Shown here piece by piece: positions 43,249 to 51,693 of a DNA stretch of 64,000 nucleotides. The notes under the pieces are model-generated. The model worked only from the letters and a program-made list of their open reading frames with translations. It was not told the origin of the DNA and made no database searches. Positions within the stretch are counted from its first letter, which is position 1. The number at the start of each line of letters is the position of its first letter. Origin of the DNA: Ureibacillus massiliensis 4400831 = CIP 108448 = CCUG 49529 (GTDB lineage Bacteria > Bacillota > Bacilli > Bacillales_A > Planococcaceae); assembly GCF_000772965.1 (NCBI RefSeq), contig NZ_JPVQ01000001.1, positions 1 to 64,000 of the forward strand. The letters run 5' to 3'. Position numbers and translations under genes: made by a program.

Positions 43249-43803
43249 TTAAGCTTTAGGGAACATTATCCATAGGCATTTTATCCACTGATTGCTCTTA
43301 TTATAAAAACAATGTGGTAAAGTACTATCAAAATTAATACTATCCCCTTCATTTAATATATATTCTTGGCCATGAATAAATAATGTTAATGTCCCGGATA
43401 TAACATATCCAAACTCATCTCCGTTATGAGAAAGCTCGGGGGGGATAAATTCACTATTAGGTTCAACCAATAACTCCATAACATCTATTTTCTTAAGAGG
43501 GTTTGGAATCAACATTTTGTACCGAACGTTTGGATGAAGAATTTTAATCTCCTCATTTTCCTCACTTCTTAAAACTTTTATTTTCTCATCAAAAGATTCT
43601 CGTAAAAATCTAAATATAGGAACTTCTAAAATAGTACTGATTTTCCAAAGTGTTTCTAGTGAAGGGGAGGCTTGTCCCCGTTCTATTTGAGATACCATAC
43701 TTTGACTTACACCAATTTTGTTGGCGAGTTCTTCGACGGTTAAACTTGAATCCTTTCTAGCTTCTCGTATCAGATTCCCTACTAGCGCCTTAGGAAATTC
43801 CAT
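43249..43803 (-). CDS. XRE-cupin regulator of the polyamine-type operon
   Basis: A 184-residue regulator. The helix-turn-helix SLTVEELANKIGVSQSMVSQ spans about residues 20-39, and the cupin contains HNGDEFGYVISGTLTLFIHG and LNEGDSINFDSTLPHCF. It resembles PuuR-type HTH-cupin proteins that control putrescine use. ATG 43803 is chosen for the GGAGG 6 nt upstream; it lies inside the end of rocB (14-nt overlap). It is the last gene of the six-gene operon, so it probably controls its own operon in response to the imported compound or a breakdown product. Confidence 0.88.
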   Translation of the reverse strand: MEFPKALVGNLIREARKDSSLTVEELANKIGVSQSMVSQIERGQASPSLETLWKISTILEVPIFRFLRESFDEKIKVLRSEENEEIKILHPNVRYKMLIPNPLKKIDVMELLVEPNSEFIPPELSHNGDEFGYVISGTLTLFIHGQEYILNEGDSINFDSTLPHCFYNKSNQWIKCLWIMFPKA

Positions 43804-45448
43804 CTTCTTCCTCCTTGCTATATACCTCCAATGCAAGTCTAAGAAGTTTAGGTGCGTCATTTTCGAAATAACTTCGATGTAGTCTTTCGGTGCTTTTGTG
43901 AGCATCTTTACCGTAAGGACCGATGTTAACAGTAGGCACATTTAGACTTTCGATTTCGAATAAAGGCAAATCATAATTTTTTTTCCATAGAGGCATGTTT
44001 TTTCCAAATATTCTATCATATTCTTCTGCATTTCTCATTGAAAAATAACTCACATCTGAAAGTCCTGTAAAATATTCTTTTAGTTTAATTGTTTCATTAC
44101 TTACATGCTTAAATTCTTCAATAATGTTCAATAACTTATTATAAGCATGATTAAACGAGTCTCCTCCATTGCGTAGGTTAACGGCAGGGTAGAATGGAGG
44201 TGCGAGTGTAATTAAATAAAATGGAGCTAAATGATTAAAATAGGAACATAGTTTCTGGATATATAATATCGATAATTCTTGTAAACTGTTCTCTTTTTCA
44301 GCACTCTTCATAAATACCGTTAGATCTGTAAGGAAATCTTCGCCATACTTTTCTTGACCTTGTTTTACTAAATCTGAATAAGAATAAACTTTTGGCTTTT
44401 GAATGAGCTCTCCACTTATATTTTGTCCAGAGTTAAACACTTGGAAATAACGCTTCCATTTATTATGAATGTTATTTGAAGATTCATTTATTATTTTTTT
44501 AAAACTTTCGAGTATTTCTTCTGGATCTTTCTGAAATAGCAAGACGTTATATAGTGCGTATGCCATCTTAGGAGTTTGAACATCATAAAACAATTTAGAG
44601 TCTCCAATTTTTAAACAAGTAGGGGGAGGAGTTTTCTCACCATCTATTTCCTCCATTAAATCTGTTGAACACTCTAATCTAGTAATGACTTCGGATAACA
44701 TCCAATTCGGATTGAGTCCTTCAAGAGATTCTCCTACATGTGTTTCCTTTCCAACACAAGTAATTAGAGGTAGTATTTTTCCTATCGATCCAGAATAAAT
44801 ATGTTTTTCTCTTTCGCCTGGAAAACTAGAGAAATTAGGTTCCGAACAAATACAAACCTCGTATTCTAATTGAAAAGTTTTTTTAAATTCATTTAGCCAA
44901 GAAATACTAGATAATACACCCTTTGAACTTGTTTCTTCATCAGGTGTTGATAAAAGTAATAGATTGCATTGTAAATTATCTTTAATCGATTCAAATAATG
45001 CGTTTAATTGGAGTGCCAGACCAGCTTTCATATCCATAACGCCACGACCAAAAAGGTATTCTTGACTATTAATATCTAATTGAATCTCAGATTGAAAATC
45101 AGCACTTTTTAAAGACTTTGTATAATTTTCGATATCAAATGCTAAATCTTTGGCAATTCCAAAGTCATCAATTCCAACAACATCATAATGGCTTAAAAGA
45201 ATGATTGTTTTAGAAGTCTTATTAGGTGATGCATAATAAGCTGCTACAGAAAATCGATTTAAATTGTCATTTTCAATATTAATCTTATAGATATTGTTCG
45301 GATTATCTTGAAAGTAAGAATGCTCATTTAATATATTAATAATTTTATTGCCCATATCATTTTCAGAAGTTGTATTTGTAATACTGGGAACTGCTACAAG
45401 ACGTTGTAGCAATTCAAATAATGAAGATTTCGCTTCGACATTAGACAT
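43790..45448 (-). CDS. rocB: RocB-like M20 peptidase
   Basis: A 552-residue M20-family hydrolase of the RocB type. The metal-site elements are intact: LSHYDVVG (about residue 88), GRGVMDMKAGLAL (about 138) and STPDEETSSKG (about 170). The protein has the long RocB-specific C-terminal part. RocB is encoded with arginine catabolism genes in Bacillus, but its reaction is not settled; amide or peptide bond cleavage is expected from the family. It lies 18 nt after the ureohydrolase gene and overlaps the regulator gene. No rocA, rocD or rocF is nearby, so the context differs from the classical roc genes. Confidence 0.88.
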   Translation of the reverse strand: MSNVEAKSSLFELLQRLVAVPSITNTTSENDMGNKIINILNEHSYFQDNPNNIYKINIENDNLNRFSVAAYYASPNKTSKTIILLSHYDVVGIDDFGIAKDLAFDIENYTKSLKSADFQSEIQLDINSQEYLFGRGVMDMKAGLALQLNALFESIKDNLQCNLLLLSTPDEETSSKGVLSSISWLNEFKKTFQLEYEVCICSEPNFSSFPGEREKHIYSGSIGKILPLITCVGKETHVGESLEGLNPNWMLSEVITRLECSTDLMEEIDGEKTPPPTCLKIGDSKLFYDVQTPKMAYALYNVLLFQKDPEEILESFKKIINESSNNIHNKWKRYFQVFNSGQNISGELIQKPKVYSYSDLVKQGQEKYGEDFLTDLTVFMKSAEKENSLQELSILYIQKLCSYFNHLAPFYLITLAPPFYPAVNLRNGGDSFNHAYNKLLNIIEEFKHVSNETIKLKEYFTGLSDVSYFSMRNAEEYDRIFGKNMPLWKKNYDLPLFEIESLNVPTVNIGPYGKDAHKSTERLHRSYFENDAPKLLRLALEVYSKEEEDGIS

Positions 45449-45466
45449 GTTATCCCCTACCTTAAA

Positions 45467-46336
45467 TTACTTTGCTTTTTCTGTTAGACAATCAAATATA
45501 ATCCTTGTTGCAATACTAGCTGTAATACCTTGAGGGTCGTATAAAGGATTTACTTCAGCAATATCAAAAGCATCGATATATGGATAAAGAGCGTCTAACA
45601 TTGTAAAGCATTGATGAGGAGTTAAACCACCTGATTCATTTGCACCAGATCCAGGGGCAAATGCTGGATCAAGTACATCGATATCAAATGTACAATATAC
45701 TTTGTCTACGCGTTTACATACTTCAATAACTTGATTAATAATATCTGTAATTGGCATAGTATGTACTTCATTTGCTGTAAATTGAACAATTGGGTTTTCA
45801 GATAAATATTTTGAATACCAAGGGTAATTAAAGCTCCGGACGCCTATTTGAATAATATTTTCAGCTTTAACTCTATCCAGTTCTAATGCACGTCGCATTT
45901 GACTACTTTGAGAAAACTTCCCTTGAATTTTAGAATCGTCTACTAAATCTAAATGAGCATCAAATTGAATGATTGCTATTTCACCTTCACATGAATCATG
46001 AAGTGCTTTAATCGGTGAATAAGATATAGAATGATCTCCGCCTAAAACAAAGGGCATATATCCATCATCAATAGCTTGTTTCACTTTACTTTCTGCATTT
46101 TTAAATGTTTCTTCATAGCTATAAGCAACAATATCAATGTCTCCTAAATCAATAAGTTCTGAATTAGATAGATCAATAAGTTTTTTCTTATTTACATTGT
46201 ATATTTGATTGTTTTCTATGCGGTTAAATAACCATCTGGAATCTTCTCTAATTGCTTTAGGAGCATAGCGTGAGCCGGGTCTTCCTAGCGAAGCTCCTCC
46301 ATCCCAAGGGAATCCGATTAATGCAATTTTACTCAT
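45467..46336 (-). CDS. Ureohydrolase (agmatinase/arginase family), altered active site
   Basis: A 289-residue ureohydrolase. The Mn-binding motifs are present: GGDHS (near residue 111), DAHLD (near 135) and DIDVLDPAFAPG (near 220). These enzymes cleave guanidino groups of agmatine, guanidinobutyrate, arginine and similar compounds to urea plus amine. In the segment that normally reads SHxxxMRR (or has HG in arginases), this protein has FSQSSQMRRALE, so the usual His is Gln. Activity may be changed. It lies between the permease genes and rocB, all within one operon. Confidence 0.85.
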   Translation of the reverse strand: MSKIALIGFPWDGGASLGRPGSRYAPKAIREDSRWLFNRIENNQIYNVNKKKLIDLSNSELIDLGDIDIVAYSYEETFKNAESKVKQAIDDGYMPFVLGGDHSISYSPIKALHDSCEGEIAIIQFDAHLDLVDDSKIQGKFSQSSQMRRALELDRVKAENIIQIGVRSFNYPWYSKYLSENPIVQFTANEVHTMPITDIINQVIEVCKRVDKVYCTFDIDVLDPAFAPGSGANESGGLTPHQCFTMLDALYPYIDAFDIAEVNPLYDPQGITASIATRIIFDCLTEKAK

Positions 46337-46349
46337 AAAAAAACCTCCA

Positions 46350-47126
46350 TTATTCGATGTACTGATGTATTTTGAAGAACTTTTCTGAAATTAAAATAAT
46401 AATAATTGAAACGATAACAATTGCTGTCGAAAGTGCTGTCACAATTGGATTAATGTCTAAGTTAATATATTGGAATATTTTAATAGGCAATGTAATCGTA
46501 TCTGCATCAGCTAAAAATACCGTTACTGTGTATTCATCGATTGATACTAGAAATGCTAACAATCCACCAATTAAAGTTGCAGGCAATAATTGGGGCAAAA
46601 CGACTGTTCGAAACATATAAAAAGTACTCGCTCCATGAACAATCGCAGCTTCTTCTATAAATGGATTCATCTGTTTTAAAGATGCAATACAGATTCTTAT
46701 AATATATGGAGAAATAATGATGATATGGGCTAAAATAATTCCCGTTACTGTTCCTAGTAATTCAAGCTTTACGAAAAAAACCATCAGTCCTATTCCAGTA
46801 GTTACATAAGGTATAATAAGTGGTCCCAAAAATAAATTTTCTAAAACCTTTGAATATTTAATTTGCCCTTTAACAATTCCTAAGGATCCGAATATTCCAA
46901 TTATTGAGGCTGCAAAAGTAGCGATAATCGCTATGATGAAAGTCAGCCATAATGAATTTAGTAAATTACTATCAGAAAATAAAGATTGATAGTTCTTAAG
47001 AGTTAATGACGAAAAATCTAATTGAAACATATTTTCTGTAAATGAAATGGGTGTAATGATTAAAATTGGTCCTAATATAAACAAATATATAATACTGACT
47101 AATAGAATTCTTATTGCTTTAGGCAT
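46350..47126 (-). CDS. Polyamine-type ABC transporter permease (PotC-like)
   Basis: A 258-residue permease with six helices. The binding-protein-dependent transport loop EEAAIVHGASTFYMFRTVVLP (EAA motif) is near residue 160. It is the second permease of a spermidine/putrescine-type importer. ATG 47126 is preferred over 47132, because AAAGGAAG ends 1 nt before the earlier codon. It overlaps the first permease gene slightly. Together with the other subunits it forms one inner-membrane complex. Confidence 0.88.
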   Translation of the reverse strand: MPKAIRILLVSIIYLFILGPILIITPISFTENMFQLDFSSLTLKNYQSLFSDSNLLNSLWLTFIIAIIATFAASIIGIFGSLGIVKGQIKYSKVLENLFLGPLIIPYVTTGIGLMVFFVKLELLGTVTGIILAHIIIISPYIIRICIASLKQMNPFIEEAAIVHGASTFYMFRTVVLPQLLPATLIGGLLAFLVSIDEYTVTVFLADADTITLPIKIFQYINLDINPIVTALSTAIVIVSIIIILISEKFFKIHQYIE

Positions 47127-47937
47127 TATCATACTTCCTTTCTAAAGCACCTAATATAATTAGAACAAATAAAACGATAATCAGTAATAATATTGATACT
47201 GAGGCACCCATTCCAATATTGCCTAGGTTAACAACAAGTGTATAAACGAGATTTGCTAACATACCATTAGAAGGACCGCCTAACAAAATTGGAACTAAAA
47301 AAGTGCTAGCAGCTAATGTGAATGATACTGAAGCTGATGCAAATACCCCAGGTAATGATAGGGGGAATATGATTTTCCAAAAGGTATTAAATGGCGTTTC
47401 ACCTAACGTTATGGAAGCATCAATTAAAGATGGCTCCACTTTTTTTAGTGTTGTGTACATATTGAGTACAACAAACGGCAGTATATAGTGGACAATCCCT
47501 ATTATTACTGAAACAGATGAGAATAAAATCGTTTCTTGGTTAAAGACCTTTTCATAAATGTTTGAAATAAAACCATCACTGTTTAATAAAATTATCCAAC
47601 CATAAAGTCTAATTATCAGACTTATGAACATTGGTAAAATTGTTATTATTAGTAAATATCCTTGGAAGGGCTGTTTTACTTTTACAATAAAGTAAGCTAG
47701 GGTATAGCCAATAATTAATGTGATAATTGTGCTTATTATTGCTGTATATAGCGTTCTCCAAAGAGTTAATAAATACATTTTGTTTTCGAATAGAGCTGTA
47801 TAGTTATCTAAAGTAAAATTTTGACCTTTATATAAGCTTTGGAAAAATATTAAACATAAAGGGTATAAAAAGAAGATGGCCATAAATATCAGTGCAACTA
47901 AGCCGACGATTCGATAAAAATTTATGACACCTTTCAT
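47119..47937 (-). CDS. Polyamine-type ABC transporter permease (PotB-like)
   Basis: A 272-residue permease with six helices. The EAA loop contains PSLIDASITLGETPFNTFWK (near residue 172). The upstream ATPase gene overlaps its start by 4 nt (ATGA). PotB-type proteins pair with PotC-type to form the membrane channel of type I importers for polyamines, opines or related amines. The ligand here is unknown. Confidence 0.88.
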   Translation of the reverse strand: MKGVINFYRIVGLVALIFMAIFFLYPLCLIFFQSLYKGQNFTLDNYTALFENKMYLLTLWRTLYTAIISTIITLIIGYTLAYFIVKVKQPFQGYLLIITILPMFISLIIRLYGWIILLNSDGFISNIYEKVFNQETILFSSVSVIIGIVHYILPFVVLNMYTTLKKVEPSLIDASITLGETPFNTFWKIIFPLSLPGVFASASVSFTLAASTFLVPILLGGPSNGMLANLVYTLVVNLGNIGMGASVSILLLIIVLFVLIILGALERKYDNA

Positions 47938-49034
47938 ATTTTTACATCACCCTTATCCTTAAAAAAATGTGCTCGATTTGGTTCAATATTGATTCCGACA
48001 TAGCCGTTAGTAAATATTTCTTCGGAGACTAGGTAGGGAAGCATTGATATTAAAGTTTGTCCATTTGAACCATTAATTTCTATTGTGATTTCAGTATTAC
48101 TTCCTAGGTAACGGTAGTCAGTAATTCTGTGTTTATTAGTTTCGGTTGGGTTAGAAATAAGAATATCTTGCGGCTTGATATTGATAATCCCATCTCCAAA
48201 TGAAGCTGCAGTATCTTTTGGGATTACGTTTAATGTTCCGACATTAAGTATACCTTCATTATTTATATGTCCATTGAGCTTATTAGTATAGCCGAAAAAG
48301 TCTGCTACAAAAGAGGTTTTTGGTTTCTCAATAATTTCCCTTGGACTTCCAAATTGTTCAAGAATGCCTTTGTTTAAAACAGCGATTTGATCTGATAAAT
48401 AAAGAGCTTCATTTTGATCATGCGTAACATAAACGGCTGTGAAACCTAATTCTTTGTGTAGTCGATGGATTTCTCTAAGCATTTGATCTTTTAACCTTGC
48501 ATCTAAATTAGAGAGAGGTTCGTCAAAAAGTAAAATATCTGGTTCAATAATCATGGCTCTAGCCAAACTAACTCGTTGCTGTTGACCGCCTGAAAGTTCT
48601 TTTGGCTTTCGATTTGCCAATTTTCCTAATCCAACTAAATCTAAATATGTTTCTACTTTTTCTTTAATTATTTTTTTATCAACTTTACGTGCCTTTAATC
48701 CATATGCCACGTTTTCAAATACTGTGAGGTGGGGAAAGAGTGCGTAGTTTTGGAAAACCATTCCGAAATTTCTTTTGTTTGCTGGTATATTTGTAAGTTC
48801 ATTGTTGTTAACTAAAATGTTTCCTGAAGAAACATCTAGTAATCCGGCAAGCATTCTTAATAAAGTAGTTTTTCCAGAGCCACTAGGACCGAGAAGACTT
48901 AAAAACTCGCCTTTATTTAATGACAAGCCAACATTATTCAATGCTAGCTCGCCTCCAAATAATTTACTCACGGATTTTAACTCTAGATAATAAGAGTCTA
49001 TTGAGTAGTTACTTCTGTCCATTTCAATAACCAT
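47934..49034 (-). CDS. Polyamine-type ABC transporter ATPase (PotA-like)
   Basis: A 366-residue ATPase. Walker A is GPSGSGKTT (about residue 53), the signature LSGGQQQRVS is near 148 and Walker B ILLFDEPLSNLD near 168. A C-terminal TOBE-type regulatory part follows. The reading frame overlaps the end of the binding-protein gene. Both ATG 49034 and ATG 49022 are possible starts; AGAGGA is very close to the first and a little far from the second. It energises uptake through the two permeases. Confidence 0.92.
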   Translation of the reverse strand: MVIEMDRSNYSIDSYYLELKSVSKLFGGELALNNVGLSLNKGEFLSLLGPSGSGKTTLLRMLAGLLDVSSGNILVNNNELTNIPANKRNFGMVFQNYALFPHLTVFENVAYGLKARKVDKKIIKEKVETYLDLVGLGKLANRKPKELSGGQQQRVSLARAMIIEPDILLFDEPLSNLDARLKDQMLREIHRLHKELGFTAVYVTHDQNEALYLSDQIAVLNKGILEQFGSPREIIEKPKTSFVADFFGYTNKLNGHINNEGILNVGTLNVIPKDTAASFGDGIINIKPQDILISNPTETNKHRITDYRYLGSNTEITIEINGSNGQTLISMLPYLVSEEIFTNGYVGINIEPNRAHFFKDKGDVKI

Positions 49035-50047
49035 TCCTCTCGATAACCTAAAATCTCATTCCAATCTGGAGCAATCAGCTGACTAATATCCTCTTTTCCG
49101 TAAACCACTAAAGTATCAGAAGGAAGTTCAACTTGTTCGTTTGTTGGTCCATAATATAATTCTTCTGCAAATCCGATTTGTGCTTCCGTTTTTAATGTGT
49201 ATTCAATAAATTCCATTGCTAATTCAGCATTTTTACTACTTTCAAGTACACCTAAGCCGCTTCTAATTAATATTCCGCCTTCTTTTGGAATTGTAAATTC
49301 AACCGATTGACCAGCATCTTTTAAAGCGTATGCTCGTCCATCAAACCAAGAGGCTAGTACAATCTCATTTGAACTGAATAAAGACTCTGGTGAAGAAAAT
49401 GAAGAATAGTATTGTGAAATAGATGGTGTAAGTTCTTCATAGTAACTCCAAACTTTACTCATATCTGACTCAGAACTATTAACGGCTTCCTTAATCATCA
49501 AAATATCAGGGATCCATTGACTCATTAATGAAACTTTTCCAGAATAGTTTTGGTTAGATAAATCTAACCAAGATGTTGGTTGATCAACAACTTCCGGATT
49601 GTAAGCAAGTCCCCATGCGCCAAATACATTCACTATGCCATATAAATTTTCATCTTTTCCATATAACTTTGCTTGATCATATAAACTGTCCAAACTAGGT
49701 ATATTTTCAGAATTAATTGTTTTTAAATATCCCTGGTTCGCAGCATCGATTAAATCAAAATCATCTAATTGAATCACATCAATATTACCAGCTCCACCTT
49801 GTGCAATTTTTGTTACACCAGTATAAGGTGCTAGTTCAACATTGACATTAGGATGATCGTTTTCAAAAGGTTCTACTACGTATTTTGTTAATACTTCATC
49901 ATATGTACCTCCAAATGATGATACTGTAAGTGTTACACTTTCATTTGAGTCGGCTGCATTTGATGAAGAATTTTCATTACCATTTGAACATCCAACTAAT
50001 GTTGTTGCTGTTAACAAAAATAAAGATAACCATTTAGCCTTTTTCAA
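48998..50047 (-). CDS. Polyamine-type ABC substrate-binding lipoprotein (PotD-like)
   Basis: A 349-residue binding protein. The lipobox LVGCS (Cys about residue 20) anchors it outside the membrane. SSFGGTYDEVLTKYVVEPF at the mature N terminus is typical of the PotD/SBP_bac family. It is the first gene of the six-gene operon, starting at TTG behind GGAGGAG. A strong TnrA-type box lies 87 nt upstream. Binding of agmatine, a guanidino acid or an opine is suggested by the co-encoded ureohydrolase and RocB, not by the protein itself. Confidence 0.9.
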   Translation of the reverse strand: MKKAKWLSLFLLTATTLVGCSNGNENSSSNAADSNESVTLTVSSFGGTYDEVLTKYVVEPFENDHPNVNVELAPYTGVTKIAQGGAGNIDVIQLDDFDLIDAANQGYLKTINSENIPSLDSLYDQAKLYGKDENLYGIVNVFGAWGLAYNPEVVDQPTSWLDLSNQNYSGKVSLMSQWIPDILMIKEAVNSSESDMSKVWSYYEELTPSISQYYSSFSSPESLFSSNEIVLASWFDGRAYALKDAGQSVEFTIPKEGGILIRSGLGVLESSKNAELAMEFIEYTLKTEAQIGFAEELYYGPTNEQVELPSDTLVVYGKEDISQLIAPDWNEILGYREEWLLKWTEVTTQ

Positions 50048-50133
50048 TATGTATCTCCTCCTTAAATAATTAATAGAATTAATATTCTATTAATTCGAAT
50101 TATAAAAAGATTCTAAATATAAATCAAATTTTA

Positions 50134-50150
50134 TGTTAGATTTTCTTACA
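50134..50150. promoter_or_regulatory. TnrA/GlnR-type box in the divergent promoter region
   Basis: TGTTAGATTTTCTTACA matches the extended TnrA consensus TGTNANAWWWTMTNACA at every fixed position. It lies in a 278-nt, extremely AT-rich gap between the polyamine-type operon and the TnrA-like gene, so it could serve either. Confidence 0.75.
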
Positions 50151-50325
50151 TAAGATTTTGAATAAATTGTATTTTTATTATTTTCAATATCATTTAATGG
50201 ATTTTTATTATTTATATTTAATGATATTAAATATAAATAAATCTAAATTATAAATTTATTTTGAATTATTAAATAATATGTTAAATTTATTAAATAATTG
50301 TTAATAGAATAAAGGGGGTTCTTGT

Positions 50326-50613
50326 ATGGATGATTTGCTCGAGTTGAAGATAATTACGATAGGAAATGTTAGTAATGTAACTGGCCTTTCGGAAAGGCAA
50401 ATAAGGTACTATGAAGAAAAGCAACTAATATTCCCAAAGAAAAGCTCAAAGGGAACCCGAACTTATTCAATAAAAGATTTAGAAACGCTATTAGAAATTT
50501 CAAATGGTATAAGCGAAGGCTTGCAAACAAAGGAAATTCGAGAAAGGTTAAATGATACTAGTTCGAAAAAAAAATCAAACAATCGAAATGGTAATGAAAA
50601 TAATAGAAAATGA
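50326..50613 (+). CDS. TnrA/GlnR-like MerR-family regulator
   Basis: A 95-residue protein whose N-terminal MerR helix-turn-helix (TGLSERQIRYYEEKQLIFPK, about residues 20-39) is nearly that of TnrA, including the SSKGTRTYS wing. TnrA controls nitrogen genes and is held inactive by feedback-inhibited glutamine synthetase through its C-terminal tail. Here the tail is short and rich in Lys, Asn and Arg (SSKKKSNNRNGNENNRK), so that interaction may be lost. It is divergent from the polyamine-type operon, with a perfect TnrA box between them. It is probably a TnrA paralogue or local nitrogen regulator. Confidence 0.85.
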   Translation: MDDLLELKIITIGNVSNVTGLSERQIRYYEEKQLIFPKKSSKGTRTYSIKDLETLLEISNGISEGLQTKEIRERLNDTSSKKKSNNRNGNENNRK

Positions 50614-50774
50614 TTGATTTTAATTTTTAATAATCCATTAATTTTCCTTCAGCACTTACAAAAGTTGCTTTTATAATTTGAAATATATTATAGAGAAGAT
50701 TAGAACTATTATGTTATAGTGGATAAAATAAAACGGACGTAAGAAGGAACCAAATTGTGAGAGAAGTGTAGTTT

Positions 50775-51410
50775 GTGACTTTATTCTTTACGTATCTGAT
50801 CGTGGGTCTAACAATTGCAATGCCAGTTGGAGCCATAACGATTGAAATGACAAAGCAAGGCTTGAAGAAAGGCTTTATGCACGGCTGGGCTGTAGGGCTT
50901 GGCGGAATGACTGTGGACACAGTACTTATCCTTTTGTTATATATGGGATTTGCCTCTGTTCTTGCGATACCTATGATTCAAATACCGTTATGGTTAATCG
51001 GTGCATTATTTCTTATTTTTCTTGGATATGATTCTATTAAAAATTCCGATAAAGATATTGTTTTGTCTGGAGAACAGGTCAATCAATCATTTATTCGGAC
51101 ATATCTTAATGGATTGTTAGTAGCAGTTTCTCCAGGAAATGTTGTCTTTTGGATTTCAGTGTTTGGCGCTGTTTTATCGAATACTTATGATGAAACAGAA
51201 ACGACAAGCTTTTTAATTGTTGGTGCTGGGATTTTATCAGGGATACTCCTACATGATATTGGTTTATTATCCATTGTGTCCATCACTAGAAAAGTAATGA
51301 GTCGTAGTATGATTAAATGGGTATCGGTAGTTGCTGGTATTATCTTAATCTGCTTTGCTGGGTACTTCTTATATGAGTTTGTGATCGCATTATCTGGATT
51401 AATTAGTTAA
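50775..51410 (+). CDS. LysE-family transporter
   Basis: A 211-residue membrane protein with about six helices. The family N terminus contains IVGLTIAMPVGAITIEMTKQ, and SPGNVVFWISVFG lies mid-protein. It is probably an exporter of an amino acid or amine. It starts at GTG with a weak ribosome site (GAGAGAAG). It is monocistronic with a strong terminator. It is the second LysE-type protein in the window and is not closely similar to the one at 27.3 kb. Confidence 0.87.
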   Translation: MTLFFTYLIVGLTIAMPVGAITIEMTKQGLKKGFMHGWAVGLGGMTVDTVLILLLYMGFASVLAIPMIQIPLWLIGALFLIFLGYDSIKNSDKDIVLSGEQVNQSFIRTYLNGLLVAVSPGNVVFWISVFGAVLSNTYDETETTSFLIVGAGILSGILLHDIGLLSIVSITRKVMSRSMIKWVSVVAGIILICFAGYFLYEFVIALSGLIS

Positions 51411-51426
51411 ATTATATCGAAATGAA

Positions 51427-51475
51427 AAATCGTACTATCTCATTTGTAAACGGTGAGATGAGTACGATTTTTTTC
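51427..51475 (+). terminator. Terminator of the LysE gene
   Basis: AAATCGTACT-n-ATCTCA / TGAGATGAGTACGATTT (one bulge) is followed by TTTTTT. Confidence 0.85.
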
Positions 51476-51693
51476 GGGTTCTGATAGAAAGATGAAGGTT
51501 CTCAAGTCGTTACATCCACTCAATTGTGTGATTAAAAATAAAGTCAACAATCCGTACAATAATATGTGACAATATACAAAGTTTAGAACATAGTGATTTT
51601 CAAGTGAAAATAGAGACCATAATAAAAAATATTGAAAGTTGAATACTAAAACTAATATACAAAGTACTTACCTAATTAAAGGAGTATACATTC

